From contig JACONQ010000007.1 of the NCBI GenBank assembly GCA_014281115.1, positions 1,240,001 to 1,304,000 on the forward strand: DNA of 64,000 bases. Direction: 5' to 3'. Shown piece after piece: positions 23,171 to 33,815 of the stretch; the first letter of the stretch is position 1; the number at the start of each line of letters is the position of its first letter. The stretch comes from Laburnicola sp. R22_1 (lineage: Eukaryota; Ascomycota; Dothideomycetes; Pleosporales; Didymosphaeriaceae). The notes under the pieces are model-generated. The model ran no database searches, had not been told where the DNA came from, and saw only the letters and a program-made list of their open reading frames with translations. A program made the translations under genes and the position numbers.

Positions 23171-23472
23171 CAAAATATACACAAAATAACAATAATTTTA
23201 TTGTTCACTTTCTTTACGGCAGCATTGTCGACGGCAGTAGTCTTTTAGTTATATTAAAGATATCTATTTTATTTTATAGAGTTAAACTCGTGTTTAGTTA
23301 GTCTATAAATTAAGAAAAAAAGCTAAACGACTACGCTACATCTGCATAGCCACAGTGACTTAATGTAGCCGCCGCAGCCGATAAGTGGAAACCAGACTCC
23401 ATCGCGGCCCCACTATATCATGCCGACTCACCACGCAAATCCAACTGTTTACCGCCATAATCGATATCCAAA

Positions 23473-23688
23473 ATGCCCGTCCCAATGCCGCCCACCACGG
23501 ACAAGTCGGCCGACAAGTCCGCGACTTCATCCGCAACCGCGCAGACTGCCCAAGACGTCGAGAAGGCGAGCACACGGAGCGTAGCATCGGCAGCACCCAC
23601 ACAAAAGACGGAGGCTGAGCTGGAGGCGGAGAGATTGTATGAGGAGCGCATGGAGGAGGAGTATGCGAAGAGAGAAGGCGGCGCTTAA
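23473..23688 (+). CDS. small 71-aa acidic protein, unknown
   Basis: ATG 23,473 sits in a good context (CCAAAATGCC). Residues 1-45 are a Ser/Thr/Ala-rich, probably disordered stretch (TDKSADKSATSSATAQTAQD). Residues 46-70 form a charged helix-like tail (TEAELEAERLYEERMEEEYA) before the stop. Such composition is common in small fungal nuclear-encoded proteins. Antisense frames at the same place are Arg/Ser/Leu mixtures and look like shadows. The gene lies in a GC-balanced island and points towards the DUF4202 gene on the other strand. No family recognised. Confidence 0.55.
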   Translation: MPVPMPPTTDKSADKSATSSATAQTAQDVEKASTRSVASAAPTQKTEAELEAERLYEERMEEEYAKREGGA

Positions 23689-23976
23689 GCGACCAAATGT
23701 TGCGTCTCGGCGACTACGTGCATGATCACGATCAAGACGATTCACGCCCTTTTTCCCAGACTTCCAGCCCACCCAGTCATGTTCAGTACAGCCGTCTCAT
23801 GCACCACGACCATATCAGTCACCTGTCAGAGACCACTCCAGGGCTCCCCTTCTCCTCTGGCCGTTGGCATAATTTGAGAGGTGGCGAAGCGCGCAAGAAC
23901 TATGCCTAGGAGAGGTACATGATGCCACTTGGGCGTCTGCATAACCCCATTTCACGTAGTCTCACCAATCAAACAA

Positions 23977-24624
23977 TCAGCCAGCCAAAGCTTTCTGAAT
24001 CAGTTCCTGAGGCCGACCGCTCATCGGTATCTGCAGCGCTAATTGATGCCCTTCGTCGGTCATCTTCCCCCACGTCTTCCTCAAAATGCGCAGAATCTTC
24101 TCCTGGTCATGCTCCTTCTCAAACTGCTCAAACTGATCGTCCAAAAACACCAAGCACGCCACATCCTCCAGAATCTGCGTCTCCTCGTCGTCCTGCAGCC
24201 CCTCCTTCCTGATGAGCCGCGCAACTCGCTCCATGGCACCCGCACCGTCGCGCTGCCCTTCTGCACGGTATTCCCCGGAGCTGTACCCAGCCTCGTCGAG
24301 GATGGCGAGCACGAGGTCGGCTTGTCGCTTCTTGAGGTACGTGCGCCATGCGTGGTAGCCGGCGCGCGTCATGGGGTACGAGGAGCGGGGGACTTCCCAG
24401 CGGCGGAAGTGCTGCGCGCGGATGGCGAGGCGGAGTGCTTCGGATGGCGAGGGGCACCTTTTGGAGAGGTACGCGGTACACTTTTGCGCGTAGTGCAGCT
24501 CGTACGGCACTTGGGTGCCGTCGATTGTGATTTTGGTGGGGTCGGAGGCGTGCGCGGCGTCGATGGCGGCGAGCGCCGTGGTGTATGGCGAGGGCGAGGT
24601 CATTGCGGGGTCTTGGGCGTGCAT
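23977..24624 (-). CDS. DUF4202 family protein
   Basis: A clean 215-codon frame with ATG at 24,624 and no stops. The body matches what I know of DUF4202: AIDAAHASDP near the N-terminus, YELHYAQKC, EALRLAIRAQHFRRWEVPRS (about residues 63-82), YHAWRTYLKKRQADL, QILEDVACLVFLDDQFEQF (about 151-169) and ILRKTWGKMTDEGH near the C-terminus. The His and acidic residues would fit a metal-binding helical fold of the HD-like kind, which is inference. The role of the family is unknown. Length is normal. Codon use is GC-balanced with no RIP-type damage, unlike the flanking transposons. Probably functional. Confidence 0.85.
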   Translation of the reverse strand: MHAQDPAMTSPSPYTTALAAIDAAHASDPTKITIDGTQVPYELHYAQKCTAYLSKRCPSPSEALRLAIRAQHFRRWEVPRSSYPMTRAGYHAWRTYLKKRQADLVLAILDEAGYSSGEYRAEGQRDGAGAMERVARLIRKEGLQDDEETQILEDVACLVFLDDQFEQFEKEHDQEKILRILRKTWGKMTDEGHQLALQIPMSGRPQELIQKALAG

Positions 24625-24886
24625 GGAGAGCGAGGACGGCGAGGGGAGGACGGCGAGAGGAGAGGGTGGGACCTGTACGTGGGGGTGTATGGTAGGTTTT
24701 ACCTGGCTGCCGTGGGGGTTGAGCTCAACCCGTGCAGGCAGCTCACCTGATGGTGCTTTTAGGCTTGGCTAATAGTGCGGTCTAGGCTAGCGCAGTGGTA
24801 GGTGTGGCTAGTGAAGCTAGACTAGAGTAGGGTAGTAGTAAATTTTAGCATAAATATAATATAAATATATTGTAAATAGGTTTATA

Positions 24887-26094
24887 ACGTACTTTGCACT
24901 CGAGTCGATCATTCCATCGAGTCGATCACTTTGCCAAGACCCCACCAAAACGTACTATCAGCAATAGTACAACGCGATGCCTCAACCACACAACAAACCA
25001 CTAGCGTTAAAAGAAGCGCGTATACAGCTTGCGATCTAGGCTATTAAATAAGACGCGACACTCTTTTAGCGACGCGCTGCAGCCCTCTATAACGTCTTTT
25101 AAAGTATACTTAGTAACTGACGCGCTGGAAAGACGTTTAGACGCGACTGCGCACCTAACAAAATAAGACTTACTATAAAAGAGGAGCAGGTGATTGTGCA
25201 GCATATACTTGACCTAGACGCGCGAGGATTTCCGCCCCGGCTTGATGCCATAAAAGATATGGCCGATTCTTTACTGGCTGCACGCCACTACGAGCTAGTT
25301 GGCCAAAGGTGGCCTTATAACTTTGTTAAGCGCCAGCCAAAGCTTCAAGTCAAGTTTAATCGAAAGTACGACTACAAGAGAGCCCTCCAGGAGGATCCTG
25401 AGGTGATACAAGGCTGGTTCCGGCTTGTGGAGAACATGAAGGCCAAGCATGGTATCCTAGATAAGGACACCTACAATTTCGACGAGTCTGGCTTTATGAT
25501 GGGCATAATATCGACTGGAGTGGTAGTTACAGGCTCTGAGCGTTGAGGACGGCTAAAGCAGGTGCAGCAGGGCAATAGGGAGTGGACAACAGTCATCCAA
25601 GGCATCAACGCAATGGGGTGGTGGATCCCACCCTTTATTATCTTCGGGGGCAAGCACCACCTCTCCGCCTGGTATAAGGAGAAGGATCTACCTCATAATT
25701 GGGTTATTGCAGTCTCTGAGAACGGCTGGACGACAATTGAGCTTGGTCTGCAATGGCTGAAGCACTTTGATGAGCATACAAAGAGGCGTACTACTAGTGG
25801 AGCACGTTTGCTCATTATTGATGGCCACGAAAGTTACAACTCGCTCGAATTCCAGGATTACTGCAAAAAGAGTAATATTATTACTCTCTGTATGCCTCCA
25901 CATTCGTCGCACCTCTTGCATAACAAAACAACCTGTAGGCAGCCTGTAGAAGTAGATTCTGAATAGATTGGCCTATTTGGACTATCGAAAATAGTTCGTG
26001 TTGACTCTGTACTATCGTGAATAGTACAGAACTTGGTGGGGTCTTGGCAAAGTGATCGACTCGATGGAATGATCGACTCGAGTGCAAAGTACGT
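24887..26094 (+). mobile_element. Fot1/pogo-like transposon, copy 2, internally deleted
   Basis: The element is 1,208 bp between 62-bp inverted repeats starting ACGTACTTTGCACTCGAG (24,887-24,948 and 26,033-26,094), with TA on both sides (24,885-24,886 and 26,095-26,096). The repeats contain a sub-repeat CGAGTCGATCA. It is about 640 bp shorter than the two other Fot1-like copies because the 3' part of the transposase gene is missing. The TIR sequence differs from both, so it is a separate subfamily. Confidence 0.9.
24977..25966 (+). pseudogene. Fot1/pogo-type transposase, truncated
   Basis: The frame from ATG 24,977 (MPQPHNKPLALKEARIQLAI) has several TAG/TAA in the helix-turn-helix part. It is open 25,190-25,546, has TGA where Arg is expected at 25,547, and runs on to 25,966. 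The first catalytic Asp (YNFDESGF) and the second (LLIIDGHESYN) are present. The sequence stops following the family after MPPHSSHLL; the third Asp box (LLQPLDVG) and the C-terminal zinc knuckle are deleted. The last residues before the stop are unrelated. It can have moved only with help from another copy. Confidence 0.85.
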
Positions 26095-26491
26095 TATAAA
26101 CACTAGGTAATAATATATAAAGTTGCTACTAATACCCTTACGCATACAATTAGTAATATGCTGCCTTACTACTACCCTATTTTTATCTAAATTAAAAGCT
26201 TTATAAGTTGCCTAAATATATTCTTAATATAGCCTAAAGATATTCTAAATATATTCTAATTATATTGCTAATATATTTAGCTACTATACTACTACCTAGA
26301 TCTAGACAGCCTACTTTTTAGTATTAGGCTGTTTCTAATAGACGTAAATAGCGCTATTATTATTAGGTTTATAGAGAACTACTACTATATATCTAGCGAA
26401 GGTCTATAAGGCCTCTATAATATAAGTTTAAATATATTTAGAATATATCTAGAATCTATTACTAATATATTTAGCGTCTATTAAATATCTT

Positions 26492-26592
26492 TATTATGTT
26501 AAGATTCTAATTAAGATTGTATCCGCACTATACACAAAGAGGAGTAAAATAGAAGACACTAAAATCTAGTACCTAGCACATAATAGTAGTAA
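26492..26592 (+). repeat. dispersed repeat R, copy C
   Basis: Most mutated copy of the repeat at 2104-2210 and 23,071-23,170 (GAGGAGTAAAATAGAAG, CCTAGCACATAATAG). Confidence 0.5.
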
Positions 26593-27919
26593 TAAAATAT
26601 ACATAAAATAATAATAATTATATTGTTAATATTTTATATAGTAGTATTAATAATAGTAGTTAATAAATAGTCTACTATCTAGCATAACTAAGTTATATAT
26701 TATCTCTTAACTAGTAAACTATTAGAGAGCTATAATAGAGCGCAGAGTTGTAACTATAGTTTGCTATATATATAGTGTATAAGTCTGCCTACTTTTATAA
26801 TATTTATAATATCTAAAAATTCTTTTCCTTTAACTTACATAATACTAAGTCTTTTAAATCTAACTTTTTATTATATATAGTAACGTAACACCTTTCTAGT
26901 GTTCTAAGATTGCGTTGTCTAATACCTATAGTTAGATAGCTACTAAAGAATTTAAAACTAGTATAGATAACTAGCTAGGCAATATTAGCTATCTAGCCTA
27001 CCTACTACAAAATATAGTTTAATAGGCAGGGCTACTAGAGAACTAGATTAATTACACTATTCTAGAAGTTATGCCTAATAATTAATTTAGGCTATATATA
27101 ATCTTTACGCAACTCTAAGTTCTTAAGTGCTAGGCTATTTATTTATATAAAGGCCTAGATAAAAATATAGCAACCTTTATAAGAAAATAATAGCACCTTA
27201 CTATTATATTACTAGTAAGGCTAGAAGATAAAATAAGATATAGTAATAGGCGCCTATTAGAGAGAGTGTTTCTTATATATTGCTAGAGTGCGTGCGCATA
27301 GCTATAGTAGGAGAAGCTTCTTATAGTAGTTAATATTATATAAATACATAATAATAAAGAGTAAAATTAGTAGTTTAAGAGTAATAACCGTAAGGGTAAG
27401 TAGTAGTAGGGAGAGTATAGAGATAGGTAGTAGTAGTAAGGTCCTAGGGGGTAGTATATAGCTCGCTAGTTATAAGGGAAGATCTACTATAAAAGAGTAA
27501 TAAAATAGTTAGATTAGTTACTATTATAATTATTATTATTATTATTATAGTAAAAAATATTATTAAAGAAATTATTAATTATGTAATATAGTGGTTAGTC
27601 AAGCAGCCGGCCTAGAATCACGTGATATTGCAGATTGACTCCAAGAAAGAAGATGTTTAGCGTCTATATAGATTCTATAGGGCCCTTTCTACCTATATCT
27701 AATAAGCACACTACGCCTAGGTGTCGTAGGCTAGTAATACTAGTAATCTTAGCGCCTAATATCTTTTTGCCTAGTAGAGTATATTTAAACAACTTCTAAA
27801 CATTGTCTAAACTTATTTAATAGAATATATGCTAATTATTATAGATTTCTAGAAAAAGTAATAATATATTATAACTAATATTTGGCTAGGGAGTTTACTA
27901 ATAAGGTATATTTAAGCTA

Positions 27920-28020
27920 ATTCTAGATATATTTATATATAAACTATTTCTAAATATAGTTATATATAAACTATTTCTAAATATAGTTATATATAAACTA
28001 TTTCTAAATATGTTTCTAAA
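27920..28020. repeat. short AT tandem repeat
   Basis: About three copies of a 28-bp unit around TATATATAAACTATTTCT followed by AAATATAG. Confidence 0.7.
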
Positions 28021-29204
28021 TATACTTACTAACTTTTTCTAGGATAATAAGAATAAGAATAACAATAATAAAGAGAATAATAACCCTAGTAGTATAAGTT
28101 TAAACGTATTTATAATATATTTGTAACTAGTTTAAGTACTAACCTATTTTAATAGAGACTGCCTAATAAGCCTAAGCCTAGTAGTAAGGATAAGAGGAAC
28201 AAGGAGAAGATTAAGTAGGGCGAGAGTGCTAGGGCTATAGATTCTATAAGTTTAAATATATTAAAAATCTTTTTAGAAGTTGTTTAAGTTAATAGTATAA
28301 TTAGGATAGCAATAGCAATAATAGCGAGAATATTCCAAAATTATTCCTATTAAATAATAATATATCTAAATTATCCATGGGCCGGTCTACAGATTCGAAC
28401 CATATAAATATAGTAGATATTTATGCACCTTGCATCGGTTTTTTCGCTTTTTTTCCGCCTTTTTTTTTCCTCAACAACGTTCATAATGCTACTTATAGGA
28501 AATTATAAAACATATTTTCATATTACTTATTTTACAATGGGCCTTAAATAATACTACTTAAACATTATGTTTAGTTCTTAAATCATTTAATGCAATTTTT
28601 GTTACATTGATTTTGTATTGTTTGTTTCTTTTTTTTACAAAAAGAAACTTTAAGGATGCTCGGTTGAACTTATGACTCTACCACTTTGAATTAAGAAAAA
28701 TTAGCACTACCCATGCATTCCTAGTCTCATATTAATCACATACTTATTTTGGAAGACTTGACTATAGGTATAAAAAATAAAATATAGCAGGGGGATAAAA
28801 GGGGGTAGGTCTCAGCCTTCCTTTTACCTTAATTATCGAAAATATACCAATCCAATTTATCTTTACCCTATAGGATGTAGAAGCATATTATCCATATTGT
28901 ATTATATACTTTTATTAATTTAAACCTTAAATTAATAAGAAATTATCTGAAGGACGACTTAAACGTCCACGAGACAAACTTAGGATAGCTTAAGTATTCC
29001 CTATATACTAATTTTAGCACTCAGGTTATATATAAATTAAAACAGCTAGTTAGGAGAGGTGATTAATACTATGCCTCTCGTAATATTGTTCAGACCTCAT
29101 TGTAGGACGACTACTAGTAAGGAGTCTTAGTATAAAGGAATAATTAAGTGACTACTATAAATACTACTAATAGTAGTTTAGTATCCATTAGGTTGGATTC
29201 CTAT

Positions 29205-29276
29205 AAGGCCAGAATGATTTGAACACTCATCTGAGCTATTATGAGCAGCTTGCTTTACCTATTAAGCTATAGCCTT
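29205..29276 (-). tRNA. trnM: mitochondrial tRNA-Met(CAU), NUMT copy
   Basis: 72 nt. On the minus strand, acceptor AAGGCTA pairs with TGGCCTT; D-arm GCTT...AAGC; anticodon loop CTCATAA; T-arm GAGTG...CATTC. A cloverleaf with two or three G-U pairs. It follows the rRNA in a tRNA cluster, as in Pezizomycotina mitochondria. Confidence 0.8.
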
Positions 29277-29292
29277 TTATGTACAGAGTACA

Positions 29293-29363
29293 TGCGGACA
29301 GAGAATTTACACCCCTATTTACTAGTCATGAGCTAGGTATATTACTTATTACATTAGTCCACA
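29293..29363 (-). tRNA. trnM: mitochondrial tRNA-Met(CAU), second NUMT copy
   Basis: 71 nt. Acceptor TGTGGAC pairs with GTCCGCA; anticodon loop CTCATGA on a CTAG stem; T-arm AGGGG...TCTCT. A different sequence from the neighbour, so two distinct tRNA-Met genes, which is normal for this cluster. Confidence 0.72.
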
Positions 29364-29384
29364 TTAATTTTAATATCTATAACT

Positions 29385-29456
29385 AGCCCAGTATAAAATT
29401 TGCACTCATATTTTCCGATTACAAAACGGATGCATTACTATTATGCAAACTAGGCT
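29385..29456 (-). tRNA. trnT: mitochondrial tRNA-Thr(UGU), NUMT copy
   Basis: 72 nt. Acceptor AGCCTAG pairs with CTGGGCT; D-arm TGCA...TGCA; anticodon loop TTTGTAA on a TCCG stem. The first tRNA after the 3' end of the large rRNA; tRNA-Glu and -Val, often next, were not found. Confidence 0.72.
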
Positions 29457-29639
29457 AAAATGTATTTTTATAATAAGTATGTTATTTAGTTTAAACTCCG
29501 AGAGAAATTATTAACTATGTTAATAGTTGCCCATTAAATTAGTACTTTATACCTGAAAATATCAAAGTTCTTATAGCTAAAGCCTATGTAATTAGAGGGG
29601 TAATTAATAATAAAGGGGGGACGTAATGTTGTTGGCTGC

Positions 29640-32600
29640 CTCCCATGGATAGTAGCACTCCCTTTACTTTACAAAATAAATTCACTCGCTTATATTAGCT
29701 TAATACTAATACGTTTAAAGCATAGTGTTATACTATGTATCTAAGAGTATCTTAAGGTAAACTTCGTGCCTATATACATTCAGCACTTATCTTAACTAAT
29801 ATAGCTTTTCTACCATGCCTATACTATATATAAATACTTAAGTATTAAGTATTACTAACCTAGTTTCCTAGTTTTATCTATTTTAGTTTATTTCTAGTAA
29901 TATATATCTATAAAGATTTAATATAGGAAATAATTTTATTACAAATTAATATATATTACTATTTTTAGTTAGTAGATTCCCTTTCTCTAACTAATAATAA
30001 CCTATTCTTATTATCGACTATGTTTAATATCTTAGCGTATAAACAATAGGTAAACCATAGGTTACTATACCCAACTCCTTTCGTACGAAGGGGCTATCCT
30101 TATTTTACTCTAATTTCCTCTAGAAGATAGAAACCATACTATCTCACGGCGTATTTAACCCAGCTCGTGTAGCTCTTTAATTAACGAACAGTCGTACCCT
30201 TTATAATTCCTACATTTATGTGGATGAGCTAAGCCGACATCGAGGTGCCAAACTATACACTCAATTTGTACTCTCTGGCGCAATTAGCCTGTTATCCCCA
30301 GCGTAGCTTTTTTAATAATACAAGACCTTTCCTTACTACGTCTTACGGTCTTTATGCCCTACTTATGTAACTAATAGACGTGTATGTTAAATAGTAAAGC
30401 AAGATTAAGCCATTAAACTTTGGAAGTATATATCAATATCATTTTTATATCTATTTTTTTACGGTTAAATAAAAATAACTGATAGTATTATAATTAATAA
30501 CTGTTGCACTTAATTTATCTTAAGTTTTATAAATATTGCATCTTAAAGCTTTTTGTTTAAATTTTTTTTTATTTTTTCCATAATCTTCTTTGCTAAATCA
30601 ACATTTTGTAGTTAATACTAATTATTAATACTATATATACACCTATTTTCCACATAGGTAAAATCTTACTTAGCTTAAACTGTTTTAATTCTAACTCAAA
30701 TAGAAATATAACTAAATTAGTTATAGATACTTAAAAAGATTATTATCTTTTTTTTTTACTTATTATAAATTATGTACGTAAAAGTAAATATAAAAAATAA
30801 CAAACTAAATATAATAAATTTAAAAATACATAGAGCAATTCTTTAATAAAGCTCTATATATTTTGCGTATAGCATATTACAAAATTAAATTCGGATACTC
30901 CCAGGTACTCTTTATGGGATCTGTGCCCCGCATAAACCATCTGCTAGCCATTGTCTCCTAAGATTTATCTCCTTTTCTGGATAACATTTAGACGTCCGTA
31001 AACAGTATGAATATAAACATATTCTACTAATATAACAACCAGAGTAAAGGTATTTTAATTATGTATAATAACTACCTTATTCACTAGAACCTGTTAAATT
31101 ATACTCTATAACTAGTAACAGTAAAGCTGCATAAGGTCTTCTCGTCTATCTAGAGATAGGCAGTATCTTCACTGCCATTCTAATTTCACTAAGCCAACCA
31201 TTAAGATAGCTATTGCATCGTAAGATTATTTATACGCGACATTATTTAAATGCCAAGGTATTTCGCTACCTTAGGACCCTTATAGATAAGGCCGCCATTA
31301 AATAGGGGTTCCTTTAAAACCTAAACTATTTTAGTCATCTAAGTAAATCCGTTAACTAGCCATTATTAGGCAGATAGCGCACTCTATACATTAATTTACA
31401 TCTTACGCAAAGTGCTATGTTTTAATTAAATAGTCGTGCAACACCATTCTATGTCTCCTCTTTCTATCCTAATATTAATTAGTAGGAATGGCACACCTTC
31501 TCCCTCAGTTACGGTGTCAATTTGCCGAGTTCCTTAATAGTTGTTAGCTCAAACGCCTTCGTATTCTCTACTAGCTTACTTGTGGTAGTATTTAGGTACG
31601 GTATATTTCTTAAAAGCTAAGAATTATCTGTTTTAGTTAATTCCCAGAGAAAAAAAAATATTCTATTTAGTTTTTTTTTCTCTGTTTCGCTCTTAGAATT
31701 CATATAATTTTCTTTAGAAATAGGTTCTTTTCTAGAACATTTTACTCATGTAGTTTATGTTGTCAAAACACTATTTACCTTATTATTTTACCCTTTAGAT
31801 TTAATTTAGAGACCGATTCACACTCGGCATGGCCGATACATTTATCCCATAAGCTTAAGGCGAGAGTTACCTCTTTTTCGTTACTTATGTCAGCATTCTC
31901 ACTTGGGATATCTCGTTAATAATTCGCACAGCACTGCGAAATAACTACAATATAGTTATGAAACAATTCTATTTCCCTTCAGAGTATTTACCGTTCAGAT
32001 AAATACTCTTTTTAACCTTTTATTTCTTACCCGTTTACCCAACGTTTCGCTACCCCATAAATATACTTAAACAAATTTAAGTATCTAAAAATAGGATTAA
32101 CCTAATCTTCTTCTTATGGACAAGGTGTCGGTGTTTTGTTTTAGATCCGTTATATCTTCGGCGCTTTTAACTTATAAGGTTAACTACTAGCTAACCACTT
32201 AAACTAGTGCTCTGTTACGAGATCTTTAAAAAATGGCCGCTTCTAAGCCTATTTCCTAGTTGTATAGTTCAAATACTTCCTTACTTTCACTTAACAAAAA
32301 CTTTAGAACCTTAAACACTTGTTCTAGGCTGTTTCTCTTTTGACATACAACCTTATCGTTAAATGTCTAATAGTTCAACATTTATCATTGCCCTTCCGAG
32401 AGCAAATCCTCGCGAATAGAGTCTTCACGACCCCCCCATATGCACAGGGCATTAAAAGCCAAAAAAGGCCTATTCCCCTAAAGGGTAATAAAACCCCAAT
32501 GCTAATAATGTACAATTGTCCGAGATCACAGTTCTGTACCTGCTATAATATTATTAGAACTACATACTTATATATATTTCGCGGAAAACTAGCTATAGTA

Positions 32601-33320
32601 GTCAGGATTGTCTTTTACTAACTTACTACAATTCTTTAGATATCTTTACAACGATAACCCATTCGGCCTTTTATAAGCCTAATTATGGTAAGATTACTAC
32701 TCTTCGGGTCTCTATTTAGATACTTATTTATTACTTAATAATTGGATTATCTAGGCAAATTTTATAAATATTTGCTTACATCTAATTAGAACTTGCTAAT
32801 CTATTATACAAAAGGTACGCTCTTATATATTTATTAAACTTAACTTAAGCTACTTATAAGACTACTAGTTAAAGTATATTCCTTTATAGTACTTATTCTT
32901 TATTGCTTGTATATTATATTAAGGCTTAGAGGAAGGTCCCCCTATATTTAAACAGATTAACCCATTTTACTTTAAGCCTATTATCTATTTTTATTCACAC
33001 TACTAATAGAATCTCGTTTGATTTATTTTTCTAAAGCTACTAAGATACTTTAATTCACTCCGTTTTCCTACTATATTTTGTCCAAGGGCACTACCCTAGT
33101 GCTTTTTAATATACAGCCTTCTAATTTGTCTAATAGTCTCTTTATATACTTGCCATAAAGTTAATTCTTAAAATACATCATACAAATATTCTTAAAATGC
33201 ATATTCTTAAAATACATATTCTTTAAATACACATAGAAATACTTTTAAGAGATTAAAATCATAAAATAGTACATTATATATTAAATACATTACTATATAT
33301 TAATATCTACAAATATTTAA
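29640..33320 (-). rRNA. rnl: mitochondrial large-subunit rRNA, NUMT copy
   Basis: Conserved 23S landmarks appear in order on the minus strand. The GTAATAGCTCAC-region equivalent is around 32,200-32,260 and the GGAACTCGGCAAATTGACAC segment near 31,510-31,545. GGGTCCTAAGGTAGCGAAAT lies at 31,261-31,279, GACGAGAAGACC...GCAGCTTTACT at about 31,120-31,150, GGGGATAACAGGCTAATTGC at about 30,275-30,300 and the sarcin-ricin-like TCGTACGAAAGGAGT at about 30,070-30,086. The ends are estimated from landmark spacing. The stretch 30,400-31,000 is longer than in bacteria, an expansion or small insertion. It is a relic copy. tRNA-Pro sits just upstream, tRNA-Thr just downstream. Confidence 0.88.
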
Positions 33321-33329
33321 AATATATAT

Positions 33330-33401
33330 CGGGTTATTATAATTCGAACATAACTATTCCTCAACCCAAATAAGGCGCCTAACCAACCTGGCTCTAACCC
33401 G
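33330..33401 (-). tRNA. trnP: mitochondrial tRNA-Pro(UGG), NUMT copy
   Basis: 72 nt. Acceptor CGGGTTA pairs perfectly with TAACCCG; D-arm GCC AGGTTGGTTA GGC; anticodon stem CCTTA/TGAGG with loop TTTGGGT; T-arm TTATG TTCGAAT TATAA. Directly upstream of rnl on the same strand. Confidence 0.85.
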
Positions 33402-33467
33402 CTTATCCCAGAAATCTGTTTCGCTATTTCTAGCTCATTAGGAGAGATACACATCTCTCGACAGAGT

Positions 33468-33572
33468 CTTCTAGATGCCGAAGGTACCTAAAGAGCGACC
33501 TCTAAAGTCGAACAACAAATTCTAGATGCCGGAGCTCCCTAAAGAGCAACCTCTAAAGTTGAACAACAAATT
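33468..33572. repeat. two-copy tandem repeat, about 52 bp
   Basis: TCTAGATGCCG and CCTAAAGAGC plus ACCTCTAAAGT occur twice in tandem, differing by a few transitions. Mitochondrial spacer upstream of tRNA-Pro. Confidence 0.7.
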
Positions 33573-33815
33573 CTGTTGGATCCCTCTTTGCATACAAAAG
33601 ATTAAAAAGCTAGTAATTATTGTACTATTGTACCTAATAAAACTATGTACATTATAATTTTAAAATTTAAATTCTAGAATATTGTACTCCTAATATTTTA
33701 ATTAAAAGAGAAGAATACTATTTAGATTTATTAAAAGCTGAGTATTATATTTTAAAAATGGCAGGTAGTCGAAAAGGGTTTGTGTATAGTAAAGCAACTA
33801 AATAATAATAGTGTA

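Larger units (their letters stand above)
26097..28480. other. AT-rich gene-free block
   Basis: TpA-rich throughout with no protein-like frame. Contains repeat R copy C and a short tandem repeat at 27,920-28,020. Near 28,390-28,440 there is a tRNA-T-arm-like GGTTCGAATC on the minus strand next to a small hairpin, not enough for a tRNA call. Confidence 0.55.

Noticed and set aside
24043..24750. 235-codon plus-strand ORF opposite the DUF4202 gene
   Set aside because: Gly/Arg/Val-rich antisense frame without domain; the minus-strand frame matches a known family.
28385..28450. tRNA-like GGTTCGAATC arm with hairpin on the minus strand
   Set aside because: Only a T-arm and a variable-arm-like hairpin can be drawn; no anticodon arm or matching acceptor was found.
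32340..32621. 93-codon plus-strand ORF
   Set aside because: Lies antisense within the conserved large rRNA relic; composition gives no protein signal.
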